NCBI RefSeq assembly: GCF_003917135.1
Contig: NZ_RPDI01000006.1
Coordinates: 85,228-149,227, forward strand
Length of the DNA: 64,000 bases
From: Leucobacter chromiireducens
GTDB lineage: Bacteria; Actinomycetota; Actinomycetes; Actinomycetales; Microbacteriaceae
Reading direction: 5' to 3'
Position 1 is the first letter of the stretch, and the number at the start of each line of letters is the position of its first letter. The notes beneath the pieces are model-generated. The model saw only the letters and a list, made by a program, of their open reading frames with translations, made no database searches and was not told the DNA's origin. The position numbers and the translations under genes were made by a program. This document shows positions 48,418 through 57,583 of the stretch, piece after piece.

Positions 48418-49027
48418 GATCGCTCCCGGTCTCGGGGGGATGCGGGGCGGGTGCCTGCGGTGCGGGATCGGGCAGTGCTGGATCACGCAGTGCGGGATCG
48501 GGCAGTGCCCCGTCGACCGGCTGTGCCCCGTCGAGCGGCCGCGTCGTGTCGCCCAGGCGCGCGAGCAGCTCGGCCACGCGGCCGTGCCCCATGAGCACCG
48601 CGTCCGGATCCATCGCGAGCCAGGGCGAGAGCACGAAGTCGCGCTCGTGCGCGCGCGGGTGCGGCACCGTGAGGCGCTCATCCTGCACCACGCGACCGCC
48701 GAACAGGATGATGTCGATGTCGAGCGTGCGCGCCCCCCACCGCACGTCGCGGGTGCGGCCGTGCGCGGTCTCGACGCGCTGCGTCAGGTCGAGCAGCTCG
48801 TGCGGGGTCAGTGTGGTCCGCGCGGTGGCGACGCCGTTGAGGTAGCGCGGCGCATCAGGATCGGGGCCGTCCGGCGTCAGCGCGATCGTCTCGCGGAGCG
48901 GTGACGCCAGGAATTCGCTGATGCCTGGCGCACCCGCGATCTCCCGCTGCGCGGCGCGAATCGTCTCGCCGCGGTCGCCCAGGTTCGCCCCGAACGCGAG
49001 CAGCACGTCAACCACCTGCGCGATCAT
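48407..49027 (-). CDS. folK: 2-amino-4-hydroxy-6-hydroxymethyldihydropteridine pyrophosphokinase
   Basis: 206 aa. FGANLGDRGETI at the N-terminus and the diagnostic VRWGARTLDIDIILFGG and VPHPRAHERDFVLSPW identify HPPK. It transfers pyrophosphate to hydroxymethyl-dihydropterin in folate synthesis. The last 45 residues are a low-complexity tail with a 15-bp tandem repeat (ALPDP/ALRDP) and no counterpart in the family. The ATGA start overlaps the folP-folB fusion. Confidence 0.93.
   Translation of the reverse strand: MIAQVVDVLLAFGANLGDRGETIRAAQREIAGAPGISEFLASPLRETIALTPDGPDPDAPRYLNGVATARTTLTPHELLDLTQRVETAHGRTRDVRWGARTLDIDIILFGGRVVQDERLTVPHPRAHERDFVLSPWLAMDPDAVLMGHGRVAELLARLGDTTRPLDGAQPVDGALPDPALRDPALPDPAPQAPAPHPPETGSDHAR
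48461..48505. repeat. 15-bp tandem repeat in the folK tail
   Basis: TGCGGGATCGGGCAG, TGCTGGATCACGCAG and TGCGGGATCGGGCAG stand head to tail. In frame they encode ALPDP/ALRDP/ALPDP. It adds a Pro/Ala-rich tail to HPPK. Confidence 0.8.
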
Positions 49028-50328
49028 CGCTCACCCTCCCCCGCGGCGCGGCGCACCACCGACACTGAAACATCCGCGAAGCTCGCGTCGATCGGCGCGT
49101 CAGGCTTGTGCACGGTGATGCGTGCCTCGCGCACGCCCGCGAAGCCGAGTGCCACGGCGGCGACGCGCTCGGCGATCGTTTCGATGAGGTCGACCGGGTC
49201 GCGCTCCACTGCCGCGACGATCGCTTCCGCGAGCTCGCCGTAGTGCACGGTCGCGGCGAGCTCATCACCGGCCGCCGCCGCGCGCAGATCGACGGCCACC
49301 TCGGCGTCGATGACGAACTTCTGCCCGGCCTCACGCTCGAAGTCGAACACGCCGTGGTGCGCGAACACCTCAAGCCCGGTCAGGGTGATGCGATCCTGCG
49401 GGATCCGGGCGACGGGGGGCGCTGCGGCCGGGGCCGCCATGGCTGATTCCTGCTCGACTGTCTCCCGTTCAGCCGCCTTCTGCTCGGCTGTCTCCCACGC
49501 CGCCGCAACGGCGAGCGCCTGCGCGGTGCCGGCGACGTCGTGCACGCGCACTCCCCACGCACCGGCGCGAACCGCGAGCGCGCTCACGACGGCCGTCGCG
49601 AGATCGCGCTCGTCGCCGCCCGGCGCCGTCGCGCGGGCCGCAGCCGGGATCCCGGCCAGCACCTCGGTGAGCATACGCTTCCGCGATGCGCCGACGAGCA
49701 CCGGAAAACCGCTGCCGCGCAGCGTGTCGAGCCCGGCGAGGAGGCGCCAGCCGTCGGCCCCGGTCTTGTCGAAGCCGAGACCCGGATCGAGGACCACGTG
49801 CTCGCGTGCCACCCCAGCCGTGACCGCCGCGCCGGCGAGCTCCTGGAGCGCCGCTCGCACCTCGGCGAGCACGTCTCGGTAGCCGGAGCGCTCGTGCGCC
49901 GGGTCGGGGATGCCCCGCCAGTGGCCGATGATGTAGCGCGTGCCGTGTTCGCGACTCGCGATCGCCGCGACGGCGTGCATGCCGGGATCGTGCAGCCCAC
50001 CCGACACGTCGTTGATGAAGCTCGCTCCCACCGCGACCGCGGCAGCGGCGGTATCGGCGTGGATCGTGTCGACCGACACCGCGATGCCGTCGGCGACGAG
50101 CCGCTCGATCACGGGGAGGACACGGCGCTGCTCCTCGGCGGGCTCGACCGGGGTGGCCCCTGGCCGCGTCGATTCGCCGCCGACGTCGATGATCGTGGCG
50201 CCCTGCGCCGCGAGCGCGCGCGCCTGGGCGAGCGCCGCGTCGAGGGTCACGTAGCTGCCGCCGTCGCTGAAGGAGTCGGGGGTGACATTGAGCACCCCCA
50301 TCACCTCGGCGCGGGGCGCCCCGCTCAT
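49024..50328 (-). CDS. folP: fused dihydropteroate synthase-dihydroneopterin aldolase
   Basis: 434 aa. Residues 1-285 are FolP: MGVLNVTPDSFSDGG, DVGGESTRPGA, NDVSGG, LDPGLGFDKT and VGASRKR are all present. A short Ala/Glu linker (about 285-315) joins it to FolB: ITLTGLEVFAHHGVFDFEREAGQ (with the catalytic Glu) and DLIETIAERVAA. Normally these are two genes, so this is a gene fusion covering two steps of dihydropteroate synthesis. The symbol given is for the first domain; the second would be folB. It overlaps folE by 4 bases and folK by 4 bases. Confidence 0.95.
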   Translation of the reverse strand: MSGAPRAEVMGVLNVTPDSFSDGGSYVTLDAALAQARALAAQGATIIDVGGESTRPGATPVEPAEEQRRVLPVIERLVADGIAVSVDTIHADTAAAAVAVGASFINDVSGGLHDPGMHAVAAIASREHGTRYIIGHWRGIPDPAHERSGYRDVLAEVRAALQELAGAAVTAGVAREHVVLDPGLGFDKTGADGWRLLAGLDTLRGSGFPVLVGASRKRMLTEVLAGIPAAARATAPGGDERDLATAVVSALAVRAGAWGVRVHDVAGTAQALAVAAAWETAEQKAAERETVEQESAMAAPAAAPPVARIPQDRITLTGLEVFAHHGVFDFEREAGQKFVIDAEVAVDLRAAAAGDELAATVHYGELAEAIVAAVERDPVDLIETIAERVAAVALGFAGVREARITVHKPDAPIDASFADVSVSVVRRAAGEGER

Positions 50329-50939
50329 CGCTCGGCCTCGGCCAGGTTCGCGGTGCGAGCGCTGGGCCCAGCGCCGCCCAGTAGCGCGAACACGGCAGCC
50401 TGCTCGGCCGCGTCGGCGAGCACGCCGCGCGAGGCGACCGTGAGGGTCACCGCGTCGGCCTGTCGCACGCCGCGATCCGAGACGCAGCCGTGGCTCGCCT
50501 CAAGCACCACGAGCACACCGGCCGGGGCGAGCCCATCCTGCAGCGTCTGCGCGATCTGCTCGCCCAGCCGCTCCTGCACCTGCGGGCGCGCGGCAAGCGT
50601 CTCAATGACGCGCGGGATCGCACTGAGCCCGACCACCCGGCTGCCCGGCCGGTACGCGACGTGCGCGCGGCCGCGGAACGGGAGGAGGTGGTGCTCGCAC
50701 ATCGATCGCAACGCGATGTCGCGCACGAGCACCAGCTCGCCGGTGTCGTCACCCACCGGAACCGCGTCGCTGAGGAACCCGGCGGGATCCGTGCCGACGC
50801 CGGCGAAGAACTCCGCGTAGGCGTCGGCGACCCGAAACGGCGTGCTTGCCAGCTCGGGGCTATCCGGATCCGATCCGATTGCGCTCAGCAGCTCGCGCAC
50901 CGCCGCGGCGATGCGCTCGCGATCCACGGTTTCGTTCAT
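50325..50939 (-). CDS. folE: GTP cyclohydrolase I
   Basis: 204 aa. The zinc/active-site pieces MCEHHLLPFRG, RPQVQERL and EASHGCVSDRGVRQ (Cys ligand in a variant of the usual C-M-S-M-R-G-V) are visible. It turns GTP into dihydroneopterin triphosphate, the first step of folate synthesis. It starts 5 bases after the ftsH stop. The variant C-V-S-D-R-G-V motif keeps the Cys ligand. Confidence 0.95.
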   Translation of the reverse strand: MNETVDRERIAAAVRELLSAIGSDPDSPELASTPFRVADAYAEFFAGVGTDPAGFLSDAVPVGDDTGELVLVRDIALRSMCEHHLLPFRGRAHVAYRPGSRVVGLSAIPRVIETLAARPQVQERLGEQIAQTLQDGLAPAGVLVVLEASHGCVSDRGVRQADAVTLTVASRGVLADAAEQAAVFALLGGAGPSARTANLAEAER

Positions 50940-50944
50940 CGGCG

Positions 50945-53095
50945 CTACCGTGCGTCGTTCGGGTCGCTCGCGGGCGGCGTCCCCAGGTTGCGCGGCGGCT
51001 CCGCGGGACTCGCGGGCGCGGCGGGCGCGGCCGGCTCAGCAGGCTCAACCGGCGCTGCGGGCTCAACCGGCGCGACCGGCTCCGCGGCCTCAGCCGGCTC
51101 CGCCGTCTGGGCCTCGCCCTGCGTCGCCTTCGCGCCGGCCTCGTCGAGCCCACCGTCGGTGCGCACCACCGCCGGGACCTCGATCGGCGGGCGATCCGAC
51201 ACCGGTCGATCCGTGTGCGAGAGCCAGATCGCGCGCTCAGGCAGCTTCTGCACGTCGCGGAAGATCTCGGCGATCTGGTTGTGGTCGAGCGTCTCCTTCT
51301 CGAGCAGCTCGGCCGCGAGGCGATCCAGCACGTCGCGGTTCTGCACGAGCGCCTCGTACGCCTCGTTGTGCGCCTGCTCGAGCAGCGCGCGCACCTCGGT
51401 GTCCACCGAGACGGCGACGCCCTCCGAGTAGTCGCGGCTCTGCCCGAACTCGCCGAGGAACGCTCCGGGCTGCGCCTGGCCGAGCTTCACGGGGCCGATC
51501 GAGGCCGACATGCCGTACTCGGTCACCATCTTGCGCGCGGTGCCCGTCGCCTTCTCGATGTCGTTGCCAGCGCCCGTGGTCGGGTCGTGGAACACGAGCT
51601 CCTCGGCCACGCGGCCGCCGAGCGCGTACGCGAGCTGATCCTGCAGCTCGTTGCGCGTCACGGAGTACTTGTCCTCGAGCGGGATCACCATCGTGTAGCC
51701 GAGGGCGCGGCCGCGCGGCAGGATCGTGATCTTCGTTACCGGATCAGTGTGGTTCAGCGCCGCGGCGACGAGCGCGTGACCGCCCTCGTGGTAGGCCGTG
51801 ATCAGCTTCTCCTGATCCTTCATCACGCGCGTGCGGCGCTGCGGGCCGGCGATCACGCGGTCGATGGCCTCGTCGAGCGCGCGGTTGTCGATCAGCTGCG
51901 CGTTCGATCGCGCGGTGAGCAGGGCTGCCTCGTTGAGCACGTTCGCGAGATCCGCGCCGGAGAAGCCTGGCGTCTTCCGCGCGACGACCTCGAGGTCGAC
52001 GTTCTTCGAGAGCGGCTTCCCCTTCGAGTGCACCTGCAGGATCTTGAGGCGGCCGGGCATGTCCGGGGCGTCGACGCCGATCTGACGGTCGAAGCGGCCG
52101 GGGCGCAGCAGCGCGGGATCGAGCATGTCGGGGCGGTTCGTCGCCGCGATCATGATCACGTTGGTCTTCGGGTCAAAGCCGTCCATCTCGACGAGCAGCT
52201 GGTTGAGCGTCTGCTCGCGCTCGTCGTGGCCGCCGCCCATGCCCTGGCCGCGGCGCTGGCCGACCGCGTCGATCTCGTCGATGAAGATGATGGCCGGGGC
52301 GTTCGCCTTGGCCTCCTTGAAGAGGTCGCGCACGCGGCTCGCGCCGACGCCGACGAACATCTCAACAAAGTCGGAACCGGAGATCGTGTAGAACGGCACG
52401 CCGGCCTCCCCCGCGACGGCACGCGCGAGGAGCGTCTTACCCGTGCCGGGCGGGCCGTACAGCAGCACGCCCTTCGGGATCCGCGCGCCGACCGCCTGGA
52501 AGCGGGTGGCGTCCTGCAGGAAGTCCTTGATCTCGTGGAGCTCCTCGACGGCCTCGTCGGCGCCGGCGACGTCCGCGAAGGTGACCTGCGGGGTCTCCTT
52601 CGAGACGAGCTTCGCCTTCGACTTGCCGAACTGCATCACCCCGCGGCCGCCGCCCTGCATGGACGACAGCATCCACCACAGCAGCGCGCCGATGAGCAGG
52701 AGCGGCAGCAGGAAGCCGAGCAGCGACCACAGCGGGTTCGGCTGCGGCACCTTGTCGGTGAAGCCGTCCTTCAGCTTCGCCTCGGTGACCGCCTCGACCA
52801 CCGCGTCACCGCGCTGCGACACGTAGTAGAAGTAGACCTGATCCGTGCCGAGCTTCGTGTCGGCCTTCGTGAGCGTGAGGTTGACGCGCTGATCGCCGTC
52901 AATGATCTCGGCCTGCTTGGCCTTGCCCTCAGCGATGAACTCAAGGCCCTGCTTCGTCGGGACCTCGCGCGTGCTGCCACCTGAGAGCAGCGACCAACCG
53001 ATCAGCACGATCAGCGGAGCAAGGATCAGGTAGAGGAGCGGGCCGCGGAACAGCTTCTTGCTCTTCGTCGAGCTCTTCGGAGAATTCTCTGCCAA
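50945..53095 (-). CDS. ftsH: ATP-dependent zinc metalloprotease FtsH
   Basis: 716 aa. Two membrane helices (19-37 and 123-142) flank a short extracellular domain. AAA module: Walker A GPPGTGKT (214-221), Walker [13 protein letters not shown] region. Protease module: zinc site HEGGH (436-440). The C-terminus is a Pro/Ala/Val repeat tail about 60 residues long. I used TTG at 53095, with GAAAGG 7 nt upstream; a further TTG at 53143 would add 16 residues not seen in FtsH. FtsH degrades membrane and regulatory proteins. Confidence 0.95.
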   Translation of the reverse strand: MAENSPKSSTKSKKLFRGPLLYLILAPLIVLIGWSLLSGGSTREVPTKQGLEFIAEGKAKQAEIIDGDQRVNLTLTKADTKLGTDQVYFYYVSQRGDAVVEAVTEAKLKDGFTDKVPQPNPLWSLLGFLLPLLLIGALLWWMLSSMQGGGRGVMQFGKSKAKLVSKETPQVTFADVAGADEAVEELHEIKDFLQDATRFQAVGARIPKGVLLYGPPGTGKTLLARAVAGEAGVPFYTISGSDFVEMFVGVGASRVRDLFKEAKANAPAIIFIDEIDAVGQRRGQGMGGGHDEREQTLNQLLVEMDGFDPKTNVIMIAATNRPDMLDPALLRPGRFDRQIGVDAPDMPGRLKILQVHSKGKPLSKNVDLEVVARKTPGFSGADLANVLNEAALLTARSNAQLIDNRALDEAIDRVIAGPQRRTRVMKDQEKLITAYHEGGHALVAAALNHTDPVTKITILPRGRALGYTMVIPLEDKYSVTRNELQDQLAYALGGRVAEELVFHDPTTGAGNDIEKATGTARKMVTEYGMSASIGPVKLGQAQPGAFLGEFGQSRDYSEGVAVSVDTEVRALLEQAHNEAYEALVQNRDVLDRLAAELLEKETLDHNQIAEIFRDVQKLPERAIWLSHTDRPVSDRPPIEVPAVVRTDGGLDEAGAKATQGEAQTAEPAEAAEPVAPVEPAAPVEPAEPAAPAAPASPAEPPRNLGTPPASDPNDAR

Positions 53096-53199
53096 GTCAA
53101 GGCCTTTCGAGGGTGCCGTGCCGGAGTATTCCAGCCCTTGCAAGCGTAGCCAATTCCACTGGCCGCCTACTGTGGGAATCCACTTGTCCGCTCAGGGCG

Positions 53200-53248
53200 C
53201 ACCCCGGGTGCACTCAGGTGCGGCACGCGCGCCGCGGCACCCGGGGTG
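53200..53248 (-). terminator. hairpin between hpt and ftsH
   Basis: CACCCCGGGTGC pairs perfectly with GCACCCGGGGTG (12 bp) around a GC-rich loop. It lies 19 bases after the hpt stop, so ftsH probably has its own promoter in 53096-53199. Confidence 0.65.
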
Positions 53249-53266
53249 GATCCTGGCAGCGCGTCG

Positions 53267-53827
53267 CTACTCCTCGCCGCCGTAGACGTGGGGTGCGAGC
53301 ACCGCGACGTCGCGCAGGTTGCGGTAGTTCTCCGCGTAGTCGAGGCCGTAGCCGACGACGAACTCGACCGGAATGTCGAAGCCGACGTACGCGACGTCCA
53401 CCTCGACCTTGAGCGCCTCGGGCTTGCGGAGCATCGTGCAGATGCGCACCGACTTCGCCCCGCGGCTCTCGAGGTTGTCCTTCAGCCACGCGAGCGTCAG
53501 CCCCGAGTCGATGATGTCCTCGACGATCAGCACGTCACGGCCGGTGATGTCGGCGTCGAGGTCCTTCAGGATCTTCACCACGCCGCTCGACTTCGTGCCT
53601 GCGCCGTACGAGGACACCGCCATCCAATCCATCTGCGCGTGGAAGCGCAGCTCGCGGGCGAGATCCGCCATGACCATGACGGCGCCCTTCAGCACGCCAA
53701 CAAGCAGCGGGGGCTCCTCGGTGTAGTCCGCTTCGATCTCGCGGGCAAGCTCGCCGAGCCGCGTGAGCAGCTCGGCCTCGGTGTGCAGTACAACGGAGAG
53801 GTCGTCTCCCAGGTGTGTGGAATCCAT
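53267..53827 (-). CDS. hpt: hypoxanthine phosphoribosyltransferase
   Basis: 186 aa. The PRPP loop VLIVEDIIDSGLTL and the flexible loop MAVSSYGAGTKSSG are typical of HPRT; the ending VGFDIPVEFVVGYGLDYAENYRNL is too. It salvages hypoxanthine/guanine with PRPP. In actinobacteria hpt lies between tilS and ftsH, as here. Confidence 0.95.
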   Translation of the reverse strand: MDSTHLGDDLSVVLHTEAELLTRLGELAREIEADYTEEPPLLVGVLKGAVMVMADLARELRFHAQMDWMAVSSYGAGTKSSGVVKILKDLDADITGRDVLIVEDIIDSGLTLAWLKDNLESRGAKSVRICTMLRKPEALKVEVDVAYVGFDIPVEFVVGYGLDYAENYRNLRDVAVLAPHVYGGEE

Positions 53828-53888
53828 GCGGCTATGTTAGTGCCAGCCGCTGGGGGCCGTCGCACCGGTGCGCGTGTTGCGGCGCGGC

Positions 53889-54926
53889 TCAGTCGCGGGG
53901 CGCGCGCGGCGAACCGATCTGCCTCGACAGGCGCAGCAGGCCGGCGGCGCGGGCCGCCCGGATCCCCGGCACGAAGACGGGCCCCTGCCCGCGCCACTCG
54001 GTGGCGAGCGCGGCGATGCTGAGCGTGTGTTCCCGACTGAGGTGGGCGCCGAACTCGGCTCCCGCGAGCCGGATGACGCGGTGCCGGATCGCGGCTGGCA
54101 GCACGGCGAGCCCTGCGGCGGGGAGGAGGATCGTCTGCTCGTCGGTCTCCCGCAGTCCGGCGAGCGCGTCGGCAGCGAGGGCGTCCAGCGCGTCGGCGTC
54201 TTCCCGTGCCAGGTCGGCGGTGCGGGCGAGCGCCGCGGGCGCTGCCGCGCCCAGCGCGTCGACGATCACGGGCAGGATCTGCTCGCGCACCCGCACGCGG
54301 GTGAACGCCGGATCACGGTTGTGCGGATCGGCCCAGGGTTCGATCTCGAGGCGTGCGCAAGCTGCCAGCGTCACCTCGCGCGTGATCTCGGGGTCCGCGG
54401 CGAGAAACGGCCGGATCAGCTCGCACCGCTCGGCGAGCGACCGCCGCTCCGGAATGCCGGCGAGGGTGCGGGTGCCCGAGCCGCGCGCGATCCCGAGGAG
54501 CACCTGCTCGGCCTGGTCGCTGCGGGTGTGCCCGGTGAGGACCGCCCGCGCGCCGGTCGCCGCGGCTGCGTCGCGGAACGCATCGTACCTCGCGGCGCGT
54601 GCTGCGGCCTCCGGCCCGCCGGCCGCCGAGCCGGGAATCTCGACGCGGCGCACGAGCACGGGATCGAGGCCGAGCGCCAGCGCCTGCCGTTCGGCGCGGG
54701 CGGTCACCTCGGCCGAGCCGTCCTGCAGGCCGTGGTCGACGAGGATCGCGCCTGCGGATACGCCGAGCTTCGCGGCTTCCGTCGCGGTGGCTGCCGCCAG
54801 GGCGAGCGAGTCGGCGCCGCCGGAGAGCGCGACGAGCACGAGCGGTTCCGGGCCCGTGCGGGCGACAAGCTCGCGCAGCGCGCGCCGCGCTGCGCGCCGG
54901 GTGTCGAGCAGCGGCCGATCGGACAT
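53889..54926 (-). CDS. tilS: tRNA(Ile)-lysidine synthase
   Basis: 345 aa. The PP-loop SGGADS is at 35-40, with the further N-type ATPase elements [29 protein letters not shown] and [17 protein letters not shown]. It converts the wobble cytidine of tRNA-Ile(CAU) to lysidine. It lacks the extra C-terminal TilS-C domain, as most actinobacterial versions do. It is the first gene of the minus-strand housekeeping cluster and is preceded by the 84-bp repeats. Confidence 0.93.
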   Translation of the reverse strand: MSDRPLLDTRRAARRALRELVARTGPEPLVLVALSGGADSLALAAATATEAAKLGVSAGAILVDHGLQDGSAEVTARAERQALALGLDPVLVRRVEIPGSAAGGPEAAARAARYDAFRDAAAATGARAVLTGHTRSDQAEQVLLGIARGSGTRTLAGIPERRSLAERCELIRPFLAADPEITREVTLAACARLEIEPWADPHNRDPAFTRVRVREQILPVIVDALGAAAPAALARTADLAREDADALDALAADALAGLRETDEQTILLPAAGLAVLPAAIRHRVIRLAGAEFGAHLSREHTLSIAALATEWRGQGPVFVPGIRAARAAGLLRLSRQIGSPRAPRD

Positions 54927-54993
54927 GCTCTCAGGCTACCGCGGCGCGCTTGCCCCCTGCCCTTTGCCCGCCCCAAACCCCAAACCCCACTCC

Positions 54994-55077
54994 CCCAAAC
55001 CAGCCGGAGAAATCGCGAATCTCGGGCGCATTCTGCCGCTGGGCTCCGAGAACCCAGATTTCTCCGGCTGGTATGGG
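54994..55077. repeat. 84-bp palindromic repeat, copy 1
   Basis: A 21-bp arm at 54994-55014 (starting CCCAAACCAGCCGG) pairs with 55057-55077 with one mismatch. The 42-bp centre holds a smaller stem CTCGG/CCGAG. Copy 2 begins 185 bases further on. Confidence 0.85.
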
Positions 55078-55178
55078 TGGGGCGGGGTATTCGGTAGGGC
55101 GTCCGCTTCATGCACGCGCTCCCGCGCCTCGTGCTGCCCCCTACCCCGGATTCACCCACCTCCCCGGCGCCCCACTCC

Positions 55179-55262
55179 CCCAAACCCGCAGGAGGAATCG
55201 CGAATCTCGGGGGCGTTCTGCCGCTGGGCTCCGAAAACTCAGATTTCTCCGGCTGGTTTGGG
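55179..55262. repeat. 84-bp palindromic repeat, copy 2
   Basis: The same length and layout as copy 1. The right arm (55242-55262) is the exact consensus, while the left arm (55179-55199) has drifted at several bases. The centre differs from copy 1 at few positions. Confidence 0.85.
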
Positions 55263-55399
55263 TGGGGGGGGCGGGGCGGGCGGGGTCTTCGGTTCGGGCC
55301 TCGGGAGCGGGTACGCAGCGCGGTTCGGGTACCCTGGTCCCGGCACTATTCACCGGGGCCGGCAGCTTGCCCACCCACCACACGATTGAAGGAGCGCGC

Positions 55400-55894
55400 A
55401 TGACCGCCGCATTCGACGCAGTCATCGAGATCCCCAAGGGGAGCCGCAACAAGTACGAGGTCGACCACGAGACCGGCCGGGTGTACCTCGACCGCGTGCT
55501 CTACACCGGCTTCGTCTACCCGACCGACTACGGCTTCTTCGAGGAGACGCTCGGCGAGGACGGCGACCCGCTCGACGTGCTCGTGCTGCTCGACTACCCG
55601 GTGTTCCCCGGCGTTGGCATCAAGGTGCGCCCGGTCGGCGTCCTCAAGATGAGCGACGAGGCGGGCGGCGACGACAAGGTCATCGCGGTGCAGGCGAAGG
55701 ATCCCCGCTGGGCGCACATCCAGGACGTCGCAGACATCCCGGAATACACCCGCAAGGAGATCGAGCACTTCTTCGAGCACTACAAGGACCTCGAGCCAGG
55801 CAAGTGGGTCAAGGTTGACGCGTGGGGCTCCGCGGCCGACGCCGAGCAGCTGATCGTTGAGGCGCAGGAGCGCCTCGCGGCTGAGGGCCACTAA
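55400..55894 (+). CDS. ppa: inorganic pyrophosphatase
   Basis: 164 aa, family [22 protein letters not shown] contains the three metal-binding Asp residues in the family signature; [12 protein letters not shown] and [12 protein letters not shown] are also conserved. It hydrolyses pyrophosphate and drives biosynthesis. AAGGAG lies 5 nt before the ATG. It ends in a perfect palindrome shared with the convergent M23 gene. Confidence 0.97.
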   Translation: MTAAFDAVIEIPKGSRNKYEVDHETGRVYLDRVLYTGFVYPTDYGFFEETLGEDGDPLDVLVLLDYPVFPGVGIKVRPVGVLKMSDEAGGDDKVIAVQAKDPRWAHIQDVADIPEYTRKEIEHFFEHYKDLEPGKWVKVDAWGSAADAEQLIVEAQERLAAEGH

Positions 55895-55916
55895 GCCTCC
55901 ACCGCCCGGCCACGGG

Positions 55917-55962
55917 CACACGAACGGCCCGGGATCCAGCTGGATCCCGGGCCGTTCGTGTG
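55917..55962. terminator. 46-bp perfect palindrome, bidirectional terminator
   Basis: Twenty-three bases on each side of 55939/55940 are exact reverse complements with no spacer. It lies between the ppa stop (55894) and the convergent M23 stop (55973). It should end transcription from both sides. Confidence 0.85.
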
Positions 55963-55972
55963 TGCGCCGCGC

Positions 55973-57391
55973 CTAGAAGTTGATGTAGAACGACGGGTTC
56001 ACGAAGCCGTACCAGCCATTGTCCTGGTTGAGGCGCATCTCGAAGTGGAGGTGGCAGCCGGTGCTCGCCCCGCCCGTGGTGCCGACGTAGCCGATGACCT
56101 GGCCGGCGGACACCTGCTGCCCAGCCCCAACGGCCGCCCACGACTGCATGTGCGCGTAGCGCGTCTGCCAGCCGGTCGGGTGGTTAACCGTCACCATGTT
56201 GCCGCCACCGTATGGATCCCAGTAGGCCATGCCGACCGTGCCGCTCGCCGCGGCGACGATGGGCGTGCCGCAGCCCGTCGCGAGGTCAATACCCGTGTGG
56301 TTCGGGCGCCCGGGGGGCGCGAAGTAGTCGGAGATGTAGTAGCCGCTCGTGGGGAGCACCCAGCCGTTCGAGGAACCGCCGCCGCCGGGGTTGCCGCCGC
56401 CAGTGCCTCCACCGGGGTTGCCACCGCCCGGGTTCCCACCGCCGGTGTTCCCACCGCCACCGGGGTTCCCGCCACCGGTGCCGCCAGTGTTGCCACCGTT
56501 CTGCGCCTGCTCCGCCTGCTGGCGTGCGAGCTCCTCCTGCTGCTTGCGGTACTCCTCGGCGATGCGGGCGAGGCGCTCGGCTTCCTTGCGGCGCTGCTCC
56601 TCCTCGATACGGAGGCGCTCCTCGTAGCCGTCGACGGTCTTCGTCGTGGTGTCCTTCAGCGCGGCCAGCTGGGTCTGGAGCACGCGCTGGTTGTCCTCCT
56701 GCGCGGCGACCTTCTCGCCCTGCGTTGCGGCGGCGTCCGCGGCCTCCGCCTCGAGCGTTGCCGCGCGCTCGCGCAGCTCCTCACGCTCCTGCTCGGCGGC
56801 CTTGGCCTGCTTGCCGAGCGTGTCGGCGGTGTTGGCGGCCTGCTGGGCCTCCTCGGACAGCTGCGTGTTGCGCTCCGTGGCCTTCGACATCGAGGCCATG
56901 CGCTCGAGCAGCGCGTCGGCGGTGCTCTCGTCGGCGTCGAGAAAGAGCTCCATGCTGCGGTCGACGCCGCCGGAGCGGTACATCTGGGCGACCAGCACGC
57001 CGGCGCGGGCCGCGGCCTCCTCGGCTTCCTTCTGGCTCTGCTCGGCCTGGGCGCGCAGCTGCTGCGCGCGATCGGCGGCCTCGCGCGCGTTCGCGTCGGC
57101 GACGTTGAGCTCCTGGAGCTTCGTTGCGTGCAGGTTGCGCAGCCGGTCGAGCTCCTTCTCGCCTTCCTTGATCAGCCCCTCGATCTCGGTGACCTTCTTG
57201 GCCGCCGCGGCCTCGTTGTTCTTCGCCGCCTGGACGTCGTCCCAGGTGGGGAGGTCGAGCGCCTGCGCGGGAGCCGGTGCGCTGGTGAGCGATCCGCCAA
57301 CGAGCAGACCACCCGCGAACGCGCCGGCGCACAGCACCCCGATCGCGCGCTTTGGCCAGCTGGTCTTTCGCTTCTGCATATCGCCTCGCAT
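55973..57391 (-). CDS. secreted M23 peptidase with N-terminal coiled coil
   Basis: 472 aa. A signal peptide (KRAIGVLCAGAFAGGLLVGG, cleaved near AQALD) leads to a long coiled coil (about 50-310), then a Gly/Asn/Pro repeat linker. The C-terminal LytM/M23 domain has the zinc ligands in NHTGIDLA and HLHFEM. Such proteins cut peptidoglycan cross-links or activate amidases; the coiled coil resembles EnvC/PcsB-type regulators of division hydrolases. The start is ATG 57391; ATG 57379 with GAGG 5 nt upstream is equally possible and would shorten it by four residues. Confidence 0.9.
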   Translation of the reverse strand: MRGDMQKRKTSWPKRAIGVLCAGAFAGGLLVGGSLTSAPAPAQALDLPTWDDVQAAKNNEAAAAKKVTEIEGLIKEGEKELDRLRNLHATKLQELNVADANAREAADRAQQLRAQAEQSQKEAEEAAARAGVLVAQMYRSGGVDRSMELFLDADESTADALLERMASMSKATERNTQLSEEAQQAANTADTLGKQAKAAEQEREELRERAATLEAEAADAAATQGEKVAAQEDNQRVLQTQLAALKDTTTKTVDGYEERLRIEEEQRRKEAERLARIAEEYRKQQEELARQQAEQAQNGGNTGGTGGGNPGGGGNTGGGNPGGGNPGGGTGGGNPGGGGSSNGWVLPTSGYYISDYFAPPGRPNHTGIDLATGCGTPIVAAASGTVGMAYWDPYGGGNMVTVNHPTGWQTRYAHMQSWAAVGAGQQVSAGQVIGYVGTTGGASTGCHLHFEMRLNQDNGWYGFVNPSFYINF

Positions 57392-57583
57392 CCGTTCCCG
57401 GCAGAATAATCCGCTTTTACGCTAGCACCCGCCCCCTCATCGTGAGTAGGCCTCGGCTGAACACTGCGCGTCAGACCCCCGAACTGAGCCGGGATTGCGG
57501 GCATTTCAGTGCGACACGCGGCGCTCCGGGTGTGGCACCCCTGCCCGGGTGCGTGCGCGGCCCGCGTGCAACTCGCCTGGCGC

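Larger units (their letters stand above)
54927..55399. other. 473-base intergenic region carrying two palindromic repeats
   Basis: It lies between divergent tilS and ppa. It holds the two 84-bp repeats, G/C-homopolymer-rich junctions (such as seven or more G after copy 2) and an AAGGAG ribosome site before ppa at 55389-55394. The frames through it are open but not protein-like. Confidence 0.7.

Noticed and set aside
53096..53143. Longer FtsH with 16 extra residues from the TTG at 53143
   Set aside because: The extra residues have no counterpart in FtsH proteins, and the ribosome site GAAAGG is placed for the TTG at 53095.
55973..57391. CRISPR-like or tandem repeat array in the Gly-rich region at about 56380-56490
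   Set aside because: The repeats are in frame and encode the Gly/Asn/Pro linker of the M23 protein; there are no spacers.
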